From NCBI RefSeq assembly GCF_009789225.1, contig NZ_WSTA01000023.1:1-49337 (forward strand): a DNA stretch of 49,337 nt. The letters are read 5' to 3'. This DNA comes from Agromyces seonyuensis. GTDB lineage: Bacteria; Actinomycetota; Actinomycetes; Actinomycetales; Microbacteriaceae. The notes beneath the pieces are model-generated. The model ran no database searches and had not been told where the DNA came from. It saw only the letters and a list, made by a program, of their open reading frames with translations. Both the position numbers and the translations under genes were made by a program. Shown here one piece after another: positions 29,386-37,786 of the stretch. The stretch's first letter is position 1. Every line of letters starts with the position of its first letter.

Positions 29386-29391
29386 TAGACT
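29386..29391 (+). promoter_or_regulatory. -10 box TAGACT of trmD
   Basis: TAGACT ends 6 nt before ATG 29398, predicting an almost leaderless trmD transcript. This gives trmD its own promoter, needed because it is separated from rimM by the nitrate block. Confidence 0.5.
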
Positions 29392-29397
29392 GGGGGG

Positions 29398-30102
29398 ATG
29401 CGCGTCGACATCGTCACGATCTTCCCCGAGTTCTTCGGGGTCCTCGACGTCTCCCTGCTCGGCAAGGCGCGCCAGTCGGGCATCCTCGAGATCGAGGCGC
29501 ACGATCTGCGCGCACACACCCACGACCGGCATCGCACCGTGGATGACACCCCGTACGGCGGCGGTGCGGGCATGGTCATGAAGCCCGAGCCGTGGGGTGA
29601 GGCGCTCGACTCGCTCATCGACGCCGGTCCCGGCGACGACCCCGTGATCGTCTTCACCTCGCCCGCGGGCGAGCGGTTCACCCAGGCGACGGCCCGCGAG
29701 CTCGCCGAGGAGTCGCACCTGATCTTCGCCTGCGGCCGCTACGAGGGCATCGACCAGCGTGTGGTCGACCACTACGCGGCCCGCGGCCGCGTGCGGCTGC
29801 TCAGCCTCGGCGACTACGTGCTCAACGGCGGCGAGGTCGCCGCCATGGCGATGATCGAGGCCATCGGTCGACTCGTCCCGGGCGTCGTCGGCAATCCCGA
29901 ATCGCTCGTCGAGGAATCGCACGAGGGCGAGGGGCTCTTGGAGTACCCGAGCTACACGAAGCCCGCCCTCTGGCGCGACCTCGAGGTGCCGCCGATCCTG
30001 CGTTCCGGCGACCACGGCAAGGTCGCCGCGTGGCGCCGCGAGCAGCAGATCGAGCGCACTCGGCGGGTGCGTCCCGAGCTCCTCGGCGACGACGTCTCCT
30101 GA
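29398..30102 (+). CDS. trmD: tRNA (guanine-N1)-methyltransferase TrmD
   Basis: 234 residues, a complete TrmD. Begins [13 protein letters not shown], and contains [34 protein letters not shown] and [21 protein letters not shown], the trefoil-knot SAM site. It methylates G37 of tRNAs with G at position 36 and prevents +1 frameshifting. Normally part of rpsP-rimM-trmD-rplS; here it stands between two sirohydrochlorin chelatase genes. Confidence 0.97.
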   Translation: MRVDIVTIFPEFFGVLDVSLLGKARQSGILEIEAHDLRAHTHDRHRTVDDTPYGGGAGMVMKPEPWGEALDSLIDAGPGDDPVIVFTSPAGERFTQATARELAEESHLIFACGRYEGIDQRVVDHYAARGRVRLLSLGDYVLNGGEVAAMAMIEAIGRLVPGVVGNPESLVEESHEGEGLLEYPSYTKPALWRDLEVPPILRSGDHGKVAAWRREQQIERTRRVRPELLGDDVS

Positions 30103-30136
30103 ACTGTCGCGACCCCCGAACGAGGGTGGGGCCGAT

Positions 30137-30177
30137 TTCACAGACCGGAAACATTCGCGCGGCGGACCGGTAACACC
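30137..30177. promoter_or_regulatory. GlnR-like operator upstream of the second chelatase gene
   Basis: On the minus strand GTTAC-n6-GCCGC-n6-GTTTC-n6-GTGAA, half-sites in 11-bp phase. The core GGTAACACC at 30169-30177 is shared with the narK and nirB/nirD sites. It lies about 58 bp before ATG 30235. Confidence 0.45.
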
Positions 30178-30234
30178 GTCTCCATAGCTTCATCGAGACG
30201 GCCGTCCCGGTCGCTGACGGTGGATGGAGCGGTG

Positions 30235-30975
30235 ATGTCGGATCGAGTCGAGACCCGGACGAGGCTCGCCCCGCTCACGCTCCTCGCGGTCACGCATGGT
30301 GCGCCGTCGGCCCAGAACCGCTCGGCGATCATCGCCCTCGTCGACGCCATCGCGGCCGAGCGCCCCCAGCTCGACGTCGGCATCTCCTTCGTCGACGCCG
30401 CCCACACCGACGTCGCCGTCGCCCTCGCGCAGCGGATGCACGCGCCGGGCGCCGTCATCGTGCCGCTCGTGCTCTCGGCCGGCTTCCACGTGCGCACCGG
30501 CCTCGCCCAGGGCCTCGAGCGCATCCAGGGCCGCGGCGGCACGCTCGCCGACCCGCTCGGCCCCGACCCCCGCATCGTCGACGTGCTCGCCATGCGCCTC
30601 CGCGCCGCCGGGCTCGCCGAGGGCGACGCGGTCGTGCTGGCCGCCGCCGGCTCCCGCGACTCGCGCGCCGTGCGGGAGTGCTTCGAGACAGGTCGCCTGC
30701 TCGCAGCCCGACTCGGCCGTCCGGTGACGGTCGGGTTCATCGCGGCCGCGATCCCGCGCCTCCCCGACGCCATGGAGATGGTGCGCGAAGTGCACCCGGG
30801 TGCCCGCATCGTCGTCGGCCCCTACCTGCTGGCTCCTGGCAACTTCAACGACGCCGTGCACACCGCCGGCGCCGACCTCGTCGCCGAGCCCCTCGTCGCG
30901 CTCGACGAGCCCGTGCCCGGCGAACTCGTCGACCTCATCCTCGCCCGCTACGACGGCGCGCGCGACGAGGACTGA
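30235..30975 (+). CDS. CbiX/SirB-type sirohydrochlorin chelatase, copy 2
   Basis: 246 residues, paralogous to the 28570-29319 product over its whole length: LAVTHGAPSAQNR, VIVPLVLSAGFHVRTGL, VLAAAGSRDSRAV, VTVGFIAAAIPRLPDAM and VVGPYLLAPGNFNDAV. The His residues in THGA and GFHV are kept. ATG 30235 with GGAG upstream. It has its own GlnR-like site, so it may be nitrogen-regulated; the two copies could differ in metal (iron or cobalt), which the sequence does not show. Confidence 0.85.
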   Translation: MSDRVETRTRLAPLTLLAVTHGAPSAQNRSAIIALVDAIAAERPQLDVGISFVDAAHTDVAVALAQRMHAPGAVIVPLVLSAGFHVRTGLAQGLERIQGRGGTLADPLGPDPRIVDVLAMRLRAAGLAEGDAVVLAAAGSRDSRAVRECFETGRLLAARLGRPVTVGFIAAAIPRLPDAMEMVREVHPGARIVVGPYLLAPGNFNDAVHTAGADLVAEPLVALDEPVPGELVDLILARYDGARDED

Positions 30976-30976
30976 C

Positions 30977-31080
30977 GGCGATCGGTCGATCGCGACGGCG
31001 CGCGACGGGGACCGAGAACGGACGACGACCGCCCGACCCCGTGCGGGATCGGGCGGCGATCGGTCGATCGAGACGGCGCG
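30977..31080. repeat. 26-bp direct repeats flanking a hairpin, between cbiX-like 2 and map
   Basis: The 26-bp sequence beginning GGCGATCGGTCGATCG occurs at 30977-31002 and 31055-31080 with one mismatch. Between them CCGCCCGACCCC-GTGC-GGGATCGGGCGG (31029-31056) forms a hairpin. The block fills the space between two convergent genes and ends exactly at the map stop codon; the hairpin probably terminates both. Confidence 0.6.
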
Positions 31081-31881
31081 TCAGTCGCGCGCGGTCAGCA
31101 CCAGCGGGCCGTCGGGGGTGATCGCGATGGTGTGCTCCGAGTGGGCGCCGCGCGAGCCGTCGCGCGAGCGCAGCGTCCAGCCGTCGGGATCCGTGAAGAT
31201 GCGGTCGGTCGTCTCGAGCCACCACGGCTCGATCGCGAGCACCAGTCCGGGCTTCAGCGGCAGTCCGCGCTTGGCGCGGCCGTCGTTCGGCACGTGCGGG
31301 TCGCCGTGCATGGTGCGGCCGACGCCGTGACCGCCGAAATCGAGGTTGATCTTGTACCCGTGGCCCTTGCCGACCGACCCGATCGCGGCGGAGATGTCGC
31401 CGATCTTGTTGCCGACCCGGGCCGCATCGATGCCGGCGGCGAGCGCCTCCTCGGTCGTGCGGATGAGCCGCTGGTCGGCGGGCTTCGGCGTGCCGACGAT
31501 GACGGAGATCGCCGAGTCGGCGACCCAGCCGTTCACCGAGGCCGCGAAGTCGAGGCTCACCAGGTCGCCGTCGCGCAGCACGTAGTCGTGGGGGAGGCCG
31601 TGCAGCACGGCGTCGTTGACCGAGGTGCAGATGACCTTGCCGAACGGGCTCGCGCCGAACGAGGGGTGGTAGTCGATGTAGCAGGACTCTGCGCCGGCGT
31701 CGCGGATCATCCGGTGCGCGAGCTCGTCGAGCTCGAGGAGGTTCACCCCGACCTTCGCCGCGGCGCTCGTCGCCTGCAGCACGCTCGCCACGAATCGGCC
31801 GGCGGGTCGCATCTGCTCGATCTCAGCAGGGGTGCGCAGTTCGATCACGTGGGGGTTCTCCTTCATCCTCGTGGCATCCAT
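31081..31881 (-). CDS. map: Methionine aminopeptidase, type I
   Basis: 266 residues. Metal ligands of MetAP-I are visible: Asp in SLDFAASVNGW, Asp in VADSAISV, His in FGGHGVGR, Glu in AIEPWW and Glu in SEHTIAI. It removes N-terminal Met from new proteins. I start at ATG 31881 because GGAGA lies 7 nt upstream; ATG 31866 is an alternative with a poorly spaced signal. Convergent with the second chelatase gene. It follows the trmD region as in several actinobacteria. Confidence 0.93.
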   Translation of the reverse strand: MDATRMKENPHVIELRTPAEIEQMRPAGRFVASVLQATSAAAKVGVNLLELDELAHRMIRDAGAESCYIDYHPSFGASPFGKVICTSVNDAVLHGLPHDYVLRDGDLVSLDFAASVNGWVADSAISVIVGTPKPADQRLIRTTEEALAAGIDAARVGNKIGDISAAIGSVGKGHGYKINLDFGGHGVGRTMHGDPHVPNDGRAKRGLPLKPGLVLAIEPWWLETTDRIFTDPDGWTLRSRDGSRGAHSEHTIAITPDGPLVLTARD

Positions 31882-32021
31882 CTTGCCGTCTCCGGCTGGG
31901 CGCACGCCCCGACCGGCCTGGAAGTCGCCGGAGCGGCGGCGAGGGACGGGCGGCGACGGACATCCGGCACGCCCTGGGCGAACGCGTCCGGATTCCCGGC
32001 TCCCTCCGAGCGGTGCGGATC

Positions 32022-32027
32022 TAGCCT
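32022..32027 (+). promoter_or_regulatory. -10-like TAGCCT before the 32034 gene
   Basis: TAGCCT ends 6 nt before ATG 32034, the same layout as ftsY and trmD, predicting a leaderless mRNA; no Shine-Dalgarno is present. Confidence 0.45.
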
Positions 32028-32033
32028 GGACGC

Positions 32034-32558
32034 ATGGCCTTCCGCAAGCTCTTCGCCCGCTGGTTGCAGCTCGCGCCGATCGTGCTGCCCGTCTGGCTGT
32101 TCGTCGGCTGGGCGCTGTGGGGCGGCAGCGCGTGGGGCGTGCTCGGGCTCGCGGTGCTCACCCCGGTCGTGTTCGTCGTGCTCGGCGTGCTGGCGCTGCT
32201 CGTGTGGGCGCGTCCCGCCGTCCGTACCGAGAAAGCGGTGACGTGGCGCGACGTCGGCATGTTCGGCATCCTCGACCTCGCGATCATCGGGATCGGCTTC
32301 TACGGCGACGCGGCCGTCGGCTGGACGGTCGTCGCCGTCATCGCCGCGATCGTCGCCTTCTGGTACGCGCTCATCGCCCTGCTGCAGGACGGCGCGCGCG
32401 CCGCCAAGACGCAGTTCGACGCTGGCGCGGCGTTCGAGCGCGGCGCCGGCGCTCCCGGCCAGGTGCCGCCGTTCGGCCCCGCGACGCCCAACGCCGCGCC
32501 GACCGACCTCGGCGAGGTCATCGTCGTGCGCGAGGCCCGCAAGGACGGCGAGGGCTGA
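32034..32558 (+). CDS. Hypothetical membrane protein
   Basis: 174 residues. Hydrophobic helices at about 12-33, 35-58, 75-92 and 96-118, then a hydrophilic C-terminal tail of about 55 residues rich in Ala, Gly, Pro and Glu that should be cytoplasmic. No family recognised. It lies between map (divergent, 152 bp) and rplS (same strand). Confidence 0.6.
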   Translation: MAFRKLFARWLQLAPIVLPVWLFVGWALWGGSAWGVLGLAVLTPVVFVVLGVLALLVWARPAVRTEKAVTWRDVGMFGILDLAIIGIGFYGDAAVGWTVVAVIAAIVAFWYALIALLQDGARAAKTQFDAGAAFERGAGAPGQVPPFGPATPNAAPTDLGEVIVVREARKDGEG

Positions 32559-32769
32559 TCCGGCGCCGGCCCGACGTCGGCGCCCTGCCCCGCTTTGGCG
32601 GAATCCCGCCTCATCTGGCAGAATGGATGCTTGTGCCGTCGCACGCCCTGCCTCCGGGGGGCTGCGCCGCTCCCTCGCGGAGCCCGGCGCGCCGCGATCA
32701 CTACGGCACCGCACACTTCCAACCATTGAGACGCGTTCGACCGGCGGCGGGCGCAGAGAGCGATTCATC
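32559..32769 (+). promoter_or_regulatory. Upstream region and leader of rplS
   Basis: 211 bp without a gene. A CAGAAT box near 32619 followed by the GC-rich stretch to 32769 would give an rplS leader of about 140 nt. GGCGGCGGGCGCAGAGAGCG lies before the ATG and holds the weak ribosome binding site. The region includes complementary GC-rich stretches (CTCCGGGGGG, CTCCCTCGCGGAG) that could fold, as expected of an autoregulated ribosomal-protein leader; no known family is recognised. Confidence 0.35.
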
Positions 32770-33117
32770 ATGCACATCCTCGACTCCGTCGATGCCGCGA
32801 GCCTGAAGTCGGACGTCCCCGACTTCCGCCCCGGCGACACCGTCAAGGTGCACGTCAACATCATCGAAGGTTCGCGTTCGCGCGTCCAGGTCTTCCAGGG
32901 CGTCGTCATCGGCCGCCAGAACGAGGGCGTCCGCGAGACCTTCACGGTCCGCAAGGTGAGCTTCCAGGTCGGCGTCGAGCGCACGTTCCCCGTGCACTCG
33001 CCGGTCATCGACAAGATCGAGATCGTCACCCGCGGTGACGTCCGTCGCGCGAAGCTGTACTACCTCCGCGAGCTCCGTGGCAAGAAGGCCAAGATCAAGG
33101 AGAAGCGCGAGAACTGA
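32770..33117 (+). CDS. rplS: 50S ribosomal protein L19
   Basis: 115 residues, full length. Contains [30 protein letters not shown] and the C-terminal [18 protein letters not shown], all typical of L19, which lies at the 30S-50S interface. ATG 32770. A strong terminator follows immediately. Confidence 0.98.
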   Translation: MHILDSVDAASLKSDVPDFRPGDTVKVHVNIIEGSRSRVQVFQGVVIGRQNEGVRETFTVRKVSFQVGVERTFPVHSPVIDKIEIVTRGDVRRAKLYYLRELRGKKAKIKEKREN

Positions 33118-33135
33118 TCTCGTCGCGTCAAGCGC

Positions 33136-33180
33136 ACCGGGCTCCCCGTCCTACACTGGACGGGGAGCCCGGTCGTTTTT
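33136..33180 (+). terminator. Rho-independent terminator of rplS
   Basis: Perfect 16-bp arms ACCGGGCTCCCCGTCC (33136-33151) and its complement (33158-33173) around loop TACACT, followed by CGTTTTT. One of the clearest intrinsic terminators in the window. Confidence 0.93.
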
Positions 33181-33230
33181 CCGGGCACCGAGCACCACGC
33201 GATCGCCGCGGGGGCACGGGCGGAGGCGAT

Positions 33231-34001
33231 GTGGAACAGACGACGACGGACGCACTCCGCCAGCAACCCGATCGTCGACGCGGTTTCCTGCTCTTCCTGC
33301 GCGATCTGGCGATCATCTTCGTCGTCGCCGTGCTCGTCTCGTTCCTCATCAAGACGTTCCTGATCCGCTCCTTCTTCATCCCGTCCGGGTCGATGGAGAA
33401 CACGCTCGTCGTCGACGACCGCATCATCGTGAACGAGCTCGTCCCCGACGTCGTGGGACTCGAGCGCGGCGACGTCGTCGTCTTCCAGGATCCGGGCGGA
33501 TGGCTCGACAGCGCGCCGGAGATCGAGCAGTCGCCGGTCACGGCCGCTGTCGAGTGGTTCCTCTCCCTCGTCGGGCTCGCCGCCCCCGACTCCGACGACC
33601 ACCTCATCAAGCGCGTCATCGGCCTGCCGGGCGACACCGTCGAGTGCTGCAACGCCCTCGGCCAGCTCTCGGTCAACGGCGTGCCGCTCGACGAGTCGGC
33701 GTACGTGAAGCTGCCGGTCGGCGAGTCGCGCGTCTCGCAGATCGACTTCTCCGTGACGGTGCCCGAGGGCTCGATGTGGGTCATGGGCGACAACCGCTGG
33801 AACTCGCAGGACTCGCGCTACCACATGGACATGCCCGGCGGCGGCTCGGTGCCGATCGACGACGTGGTCGGCCGTGCGTTCGTCATCAGCTGGCCGGTGT
33901 CCCGCTGGGGTTGGCTCGGCAACTACCCCGAGGTCTTCGACGGCGTCCCCGACCCCGCCGACGTCCCCGCCGACTCCGGCGCGACCACCGGCGGCGAGTG
34001 A
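33231..34001 (+). CDS. lepB: Signal peptidase I
   Basis: 256 residues. One N-terminal transmembrane helix (about 20-42), then the catalytic Ser in IPSGSMENTL, the catalytic Lys in IKRVIGLPGD, and MGDNRWNSQDSR (box E). It cleaves signal peptides of Sec and Tat substrates on the outer face of the membrane, including the two secreted-repeat proteins in this window. GTG start at 33231 with GGAGGCGAT upstream. Its stop overlaps the rnhB start (TGATG), so the two genes are coupled. Confidence 0.95.
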   Translation: MEQTTTDALRQQPDRRRGFLLFLRDLAIIFVVAVLVSFLIKTFLIRSFFIPSGSMENTLVVDDRIIVNELVPDVVGLERGDVVVFQDPGGWLDSAPEIEQSPVTAAVEWFLSLVGLAAPDSDDHLIKRVIGLPGDTVECCNALGQLSVNGVPLDESAYVKLPVGESRVSQIDFSVTVPEGSMWVMGDNRWNSQDSRYHMDMPGGGSVPIDDVVGRAFVISWPVSRWGWLGNYPEVFDGVPDPADVPADSGATTGGE

Positions 34002-34672
34002 TGGCGGTCGTCCTCCCGACGCTCGAGGTCGAGCAGGCGTTCTTCGCCTCGGGATGCCCGGCCGTCATCGGCGTCGACGAGGTCGGCCGCGGCGCGATCG
34101 CCGGCCCGGTCACCGTGGGCGTCGTCCTGCTCGAGGCCGGCGTCGCCGAGTGGCCCGAGGGGCTGCGCGACTCGAAGCTGCTCTCCGAACCGCGGCGCGA
34201 GCTCCTCGACCCGCTCGTGCGCGAGTGGGCGGTGCGTCACGCCGTCGGTGAGGCGACGCCGCGCGAGGTCGACGAACTCGGCATCGTGACGGGACTCGGG
34301 CTCGCCGCGGCGCGTGCCGTCGCCGCGCTCCTCGCCGTCGCTCCCGCGCCCGCGGGCACGGTCATCCTGCTCGACGGCTCGCACGACTGGCTCACGCCCG
34401 CGATCGCCGGCGGGCCGGGTGCCGGGATGCCCGTCACGGTGCGGCCCAAGGCCGACCGCGACTGCGTCGCCGTCGCCGCGGCGTCGGTCATCGCGAAGGT
34501 GCACCGCGACCGCGCGATGCGCGCCGCCCACGAGGCGGAACCGCACTACGGCTGGGACGGCAACAAGGGCTACGGCTCGGCCGCGCACCTCGCCGCGATC
34601 GCCGAATCGGGCCTCTCGCACCTGCACCGGGCGACCTGGGTCAAGTCGAGCGTTCCCGCCCCCTTGTTCTGA
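34001..34672 (+). CDS. rnhB: Ribonuclease HII
   Basis: 223 residues. VIGVDEVGRGAIAGPVTVG carries the Asp-Glu catalytic pair; further acidic residues are in LLDGSHDWL and PKADRDCVAVAAASVIAKVHRD. YGWDGNKGYGSAAH near the C-terminus is also typical. It removes ribonucleotides and RNA primers from DNA. ATG overlaps the lepB stop. Confidence 0.95.
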   Translation: MAVVLPTLEVEQAFFASGCPAVIGVDEVGRGAIAGPVTVGVVLLEAGVAEWPEGLRDSKLLSEPRRELLDPLVREWAVRHAVGEATPREVDELGIVTGLGLAAARAVAALLAVAPAPAGTVILLDGSHDWLTPAIAGGPGAGMPVTVRPKADRDCVAVAAASVIAKVHRDRAMRAAHEAEPHYGWDGNKGYGSAAHLAAIAESGLSHLHRATWVKSSVPAPLF

Positions 34673-34698
34673 GGCCCCGCCCGCCCGCCGCGCCGACA

Positions 34699-34704
34699 TA
34701 GGAT
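34699..34704 (+). promoter_or_regulatory. -10-like TAGGAT before the DUF2469 gene
   Basis: TAGGAT ends 7 nt before ATG 34712, predicting a leaderless transcript starting at that ATG and supporting 34712 over the ATG at 34703, which overlaps the box. Confidence 0.45.
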
Positions 34705-34711
34705 GGACGGG

Positions 34712-35035
34712 ATGGACGAGGACGAATTCGAGGACTACGACCGCGAGGTCGAGCTGGCCCTGTACCGCGAGTACCGAGACATCGTCTCGCAGTTCTCGTA
34801 CGTGGTCGAGACCGAGCGACGGTTCTACTTGGCGAACGAGGTCGAACTCGTGCGCCGCGACACCGAGCACGACTTCTACTTCGAGCTGACGATGCGCGAC
34901 GTGTGGGTGTGGGACGTCTACCGTTCCGACCGGTTCGTGAAGTCGGTGCGCGTGCTGACGTTCAAGGACGTCAACATCGAGGAGCTCGCCTCCCGCGACT
35001 TCGAGCTGCCGAAGGAACTCGCGCTCGACGAGTGA
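34712..35035 (+). CDS. DUF2469 family protein
   Basis: 107 residues, acidic. The sequence EFEDYDREVELALYREYRD and FSYVVETERRFYLANEVEL is the hallmark of DUF2469, a small conserved actinobacterial protein found between rnhB and yraN. No function is established to my knowledge. Start chosen from the -10 box spacing. Confidence 0.92.
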   Translation: MDEDEFEDYDREVELALYREYRDIVSQFSYVVETERRFYLANEVELVRRDTEHDFYFELTMRDVWVWDVYRSDRFVKSVRVLTFKDVNIEELASRDFELPKELALDE

Positions 35036-35186
35036 GCCCGCCGGGCGCCTCGGTCGATCCCGTCCGTTGACGGTGCCCGCACTCCTCCTCACCTGGCGGC
35101 CGTCCGGCTGAGGCATCCACCGAACCCGCACGCGCCGCACGCAGTAACCGCCCGCCCGTCGACCCTGGTCGACGGAGGTGGTGCGG

Positions 35187-35543
35187 ATGGCCCGCAAGGA
35201 CGAACTGGGCAGGCTCGGCGAGCGGATCGCGGCCGAGCATCTCGAGGCGCGCGGGATGCGCGTGCTCGAGCGCAACTGGCGCTGCCGCAGCGGCGAGCTC
35301 GATCTCGTCGCCCTCGACGGTGATGAGACGGTCTTCGTCGAGGTGAAGACCCGGTCGGGGCTCGGCTACGGGCATCCGTTCGAAGCGATCACGGCGCGCA
35401 AAGTCGCCCGGCTGCGGGCGCTGGCGTCCGCGTGGGCCGAGGCGCACGAGCGGCCGCTCGGTCGGGCCCGGCTCGACGCCGTCGCCGTGCTCGCGCTCCC
35501 GGGCGAGGACCCCGTGGTCGAGCACCTGCGGGGGATCGGCTGA
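35187..35543 (+). CDS. yraN: YraN (UPF0102) family nuclease-like protein
   Basis: 118 residues. LGRLGERIAAEHL and the motif GELDLVALDGDETVFVEVKTR (positions about 32-52 in part) have the E-L-D ... E-V-K pattern of Holliday junction resolvase-like nucleases. Role not firmly established. ATG 35187 has GGAGG 8 nt upstream. Its stop overlaps the yifB/comM start (TGATG), so the two are translationally coupled. Confidence 0.92.
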   Translation: MARKDELGRLGERIAAEHLEARGMRVLERNWRCRSGELDLVALDGDETVFVEVKTRSGLGYGHPFEAITARKVARLRALASAWAEAHERPLGRARLDAVAVLALPGEDPVVEHLRGIG

Positions 35544-36505
35544 TGGCGGTCGGACGCACGCGCGCCGTCGCGCTCATGGGGCTCTCGGGTTCGCTCGTCG
35601 AGGTCGAGGCCGATCTGTCGGCGCAGCTGCCGAACTTCGTCATCATCGGGCTGCCCGACACGGCCCTCGGCGAGGCGCGCGACCGCGTGCGCTCGGCCGC
35701 GACGAACGGCGGCTGCCCGCTGCCGAGCCGTCGCATCACGGTGAACCTGTCGCCAGCGGCGCTGCCGAAGCAGGGATCCGGGTTCGACCTGGCGATCGCT
35801 CTCGCGGTGCTCGCCGCGGCGGGCGACGTGTCGCCGTCCTCCGTGGCGGCGGTCGTGCATCTCGGCGAACTCGGACTCGACGGCCGGCTCCGCCCGATCG
35901 ACGGCGTGCTGCCCGCGGTGCGGGCGGCCTCGCGCGCCGGTGCGGAGATCGTCATGGTGCCCGAGGGCAATCGCGCCGAGGCCGCGCTCGTGCCCGGCGT
36001 CCGGGTCGTCGGGGTCGCCTCGCTCAACGAGGCGGCCGTCTGGCACGGCGGCGAGTTCGCGCCCATCGACGTCGAGCCGGTGCTGCGCACCGACACCGAC
36101 GGCGAGGATGCGTCGCCGACCCACCAGCCCGACCTCGCGGACATCGCGGGCAACGACGAGCAGGTCGAGGCGCTGCTCGCAGCGGCCGCCGGCGGCCACC
36201 ACATGTACCTCCTCGGTCCGCCCGGATCCGGCAAGACGATGCTCGCGAGCCGGCTCCCGGGCATCCTGCCCGACCTCGACCCGGAGGCCGCGCTCGAGGC
36301 GACGTCGCTGCGTTCGCTCGCCGGACTTCCGGTCAGCGGAGGACTGGTGACGCGGGCGCCCTTCGAAGCGCCGCACCACACCGCGACGGCCGCGGCGATG
36401 GTCGGCGGCGGCAGCCGGCTCATCCGGCCCGGTGCCGCGCCGCGCGCGTCGCACGGCGTGCTCTTCCTCGACGAGGCGAAACACCCAAAAGTAATACATG
36501 CATAG
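35543..36505 (+). pseudogene. comM: yifB/comM 5' part, interrupted by the integrated element
   Basis: Mg-chelatase-like AAA+ ATPase YifB/ComM, a hexameric helicase that aids branch migration in natural transformation. The first 312 codons are normal: N-terminal Lon-protease-like domain (about 1-190), then Walker A GPPGSGKTM. Genome sequence ends in the GAGGCG core (36473-36478), just after Walker B GVLFLDEA; the frame then reads eight foreign residues to a TAG at 36503. Fused to 48888 onward, the frame continues exactly (LFLDEA-AEFPAAVLD). The truncated product lacks sensor 1, the zinc-finger-like Cys motif and the C-terminal domain, so it should not be functional. Confidence 0.97.
36473..36478. 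other. attL core
   Basis: GAGGCG shared with attR. To the left is yifB coding sequence, to the right element sequence. Serine integrases exchange at a central dinucleotide inside such short identities. Confidence 0.85.
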
Positions 36506-36679
36506 GGAGTGCATCGTGTTACCCAAGTTGATACAATCGCTGCAACAACGGTTCGCCAGCGTCGAACCGCAGCCTGTTGAGTGGCGAGTGTTCGAGCGTT
36601 CTAGCTCACCCTCCACAAGTCAGGGAGTCCAGCAACGACCAGAGGTCGAAGCGACACACCTGACTGATTGGAGAATGCC
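36479..36679. promoter_or_regulatory. Element left-end region before the capsid gene
   Basis: 201 bp without a convincing gene. It holds the left arm of attP, a TACAAT box at 36532-36537 that could drive the capsid operon rightward, and leftward-facing TTGGGT and TATGCA/TATTAC boxes that, in the circular element, would point across attP toward the integrase start. AAGTAATA occurs both here (36489-36496) and beside attR (48863-48870), as arms flanking the core in attP. Confidence 0.35.
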
Positions 36680-37786
36680 ATGCCTCGTGGCTTCAATGTC
36701 GGGGCCGATGTCCTCACCCGCACCGCGGATGGCGTCGACCTCAACCTCATTTGGAACGAGTTCAACGACGCGCTCACTGCCTGGAACGCCGGTCGTTCCG
36801 CGGTCGCAGCCCTCTTCTCGTTCCCCACCGTCGACTCGTTCGTCCAGTACGCCGTCGGCGAGGGCGACTTGGAGCTGGAGCTCGCATCCGAGTTCGGCGT
36901 CCCAACCTCCGGCCGTGCCGAGCCGGACTACGCCCGGATGGGCTTCCCGCTCGACTGGTACGACAAGGCCAAGCGCTACACCCGCAAGTTCCTTCGCGAC
37001 GCCACGGCCGAGCAGGTCCGTGCTCAGCACGCGGCGTTCCTCGAGGCCGACAACAAGCTCGTCTTCCGCAGCGTCATGAAGGCGCTGACGACCAAGACCG
37101 CCTCCGGTTCGCGCTCCATCAACGAGAACGGCGTGGAGATCTTCGATCTCTGGGACGGCACCGACTCGGTCGCACCGCCCAGCTTCGGAGGCAAGACCTT
37201 CACCAACAGCCACTCGCACTACCTGGTGTCCGGCGCGGCGACCATCGACGGCGGCGACCTCAAGGCGCTGATCGACACGATCCAGGAGCACGGCTTCGGC
37301 TCGCGCGGCTCGAACGAGCAGATCGTCATCATGGTGCACCCCACCCAGGGCGACGTGATCAAGACCTTCCGCCGCGACCCGGAGAACGCCGCGGTCGATC
37401 CGTTCGACTTCATCCCCGCGGTGAATGCTCCGGCGTACCTCACCGACCAGGCGATCGTCGGCGACAAGGCTCCGGCCTCGTTCAACAGCCTCGCCCTGAT
37501 CGGCTCGTACGGCGACGCGTGGATCCACGAGAACTACCTGATCCCGCAGGGCTACGCCATCGCGCTCGCGACGGCCGGCCCCAACGCCGGGCGCAACCCG
37601 GTGGCGTTCCGCCAGCACCCGCAGGCCGAGAACCAGGGCTTCCGCCTCCTGCCCGGTCACGAGCGTTACCCGCTGCTCGACAGCGTCTACGAGCGCGGCT
37701 TCGGCGTCGGCGTCCGGCACCGTTCGGCCGCAGCCGTCATGCAAATCAAGGCCTCGGGGTCGTACGACAACCCCACCTGGCCGTAA
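36680..37786 (+). CDS. Probable phage major capsid protein
   Basis: 368 residues. No membrane segment or signal peptide. The composition and layout resemble major capsid proteins of actinobacteriophages: a helical N-terminal part (about 60-140), a long beta-rich middle, conserved-looking IVIMVHPTQGD and WIHENYLIPQGYAIALATAG stretches, and a C-terminus ending VMQIKASGSYDNPTW, where phage capsids often end in a T/S-x-Y-x-x-P-T stretch. This is recognition by pattern, not a search. ATG 36680 is preceded by GGAG at 7 nt. It is the first gene of the left operon and is followed by a strong hairpin. No portal, protease or scaffold gene accompanies it. Confidence 0.7.
   Translation: MPRGFNVGADVLTRTADGVDLNLIWNEFNDALTAWNAGRSAVAALFSFPTVDSFVQYAVGEGDLELELASEFGVPTSGRAEPDYARMGFPLDWYDKAKRYTRKFLRDATAEQVRAQHAAFLEADNKLVFRSVMKALTTKTASGSRSINENGVEIFDLWDGTDSVAPPSFGGKTFTNSHSHYLVSGAATIDGGDLKALIDTIQEHGFGSRGSNEQIVIMVHPTQGDVIKTFRRDPENAAVDPFDFIPAVNAPAYLTDQAIVGDKAPASFNSLALIGSYGDAWIHENYLIPQGYAIALATAGPNAGRNPVAFRQHPQAENQGFRLLPGHERYPLLDSVYERGFGVGVRHRSAAAVMQIKASGSYDNPTWP

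Noticed and set aside
34703..34711. Earlier ATG for the DUF2469 gene
   Set aside because: It overlaps the -10 box; the ATG at 34712 fits both the box spacing and the family N-terminus.
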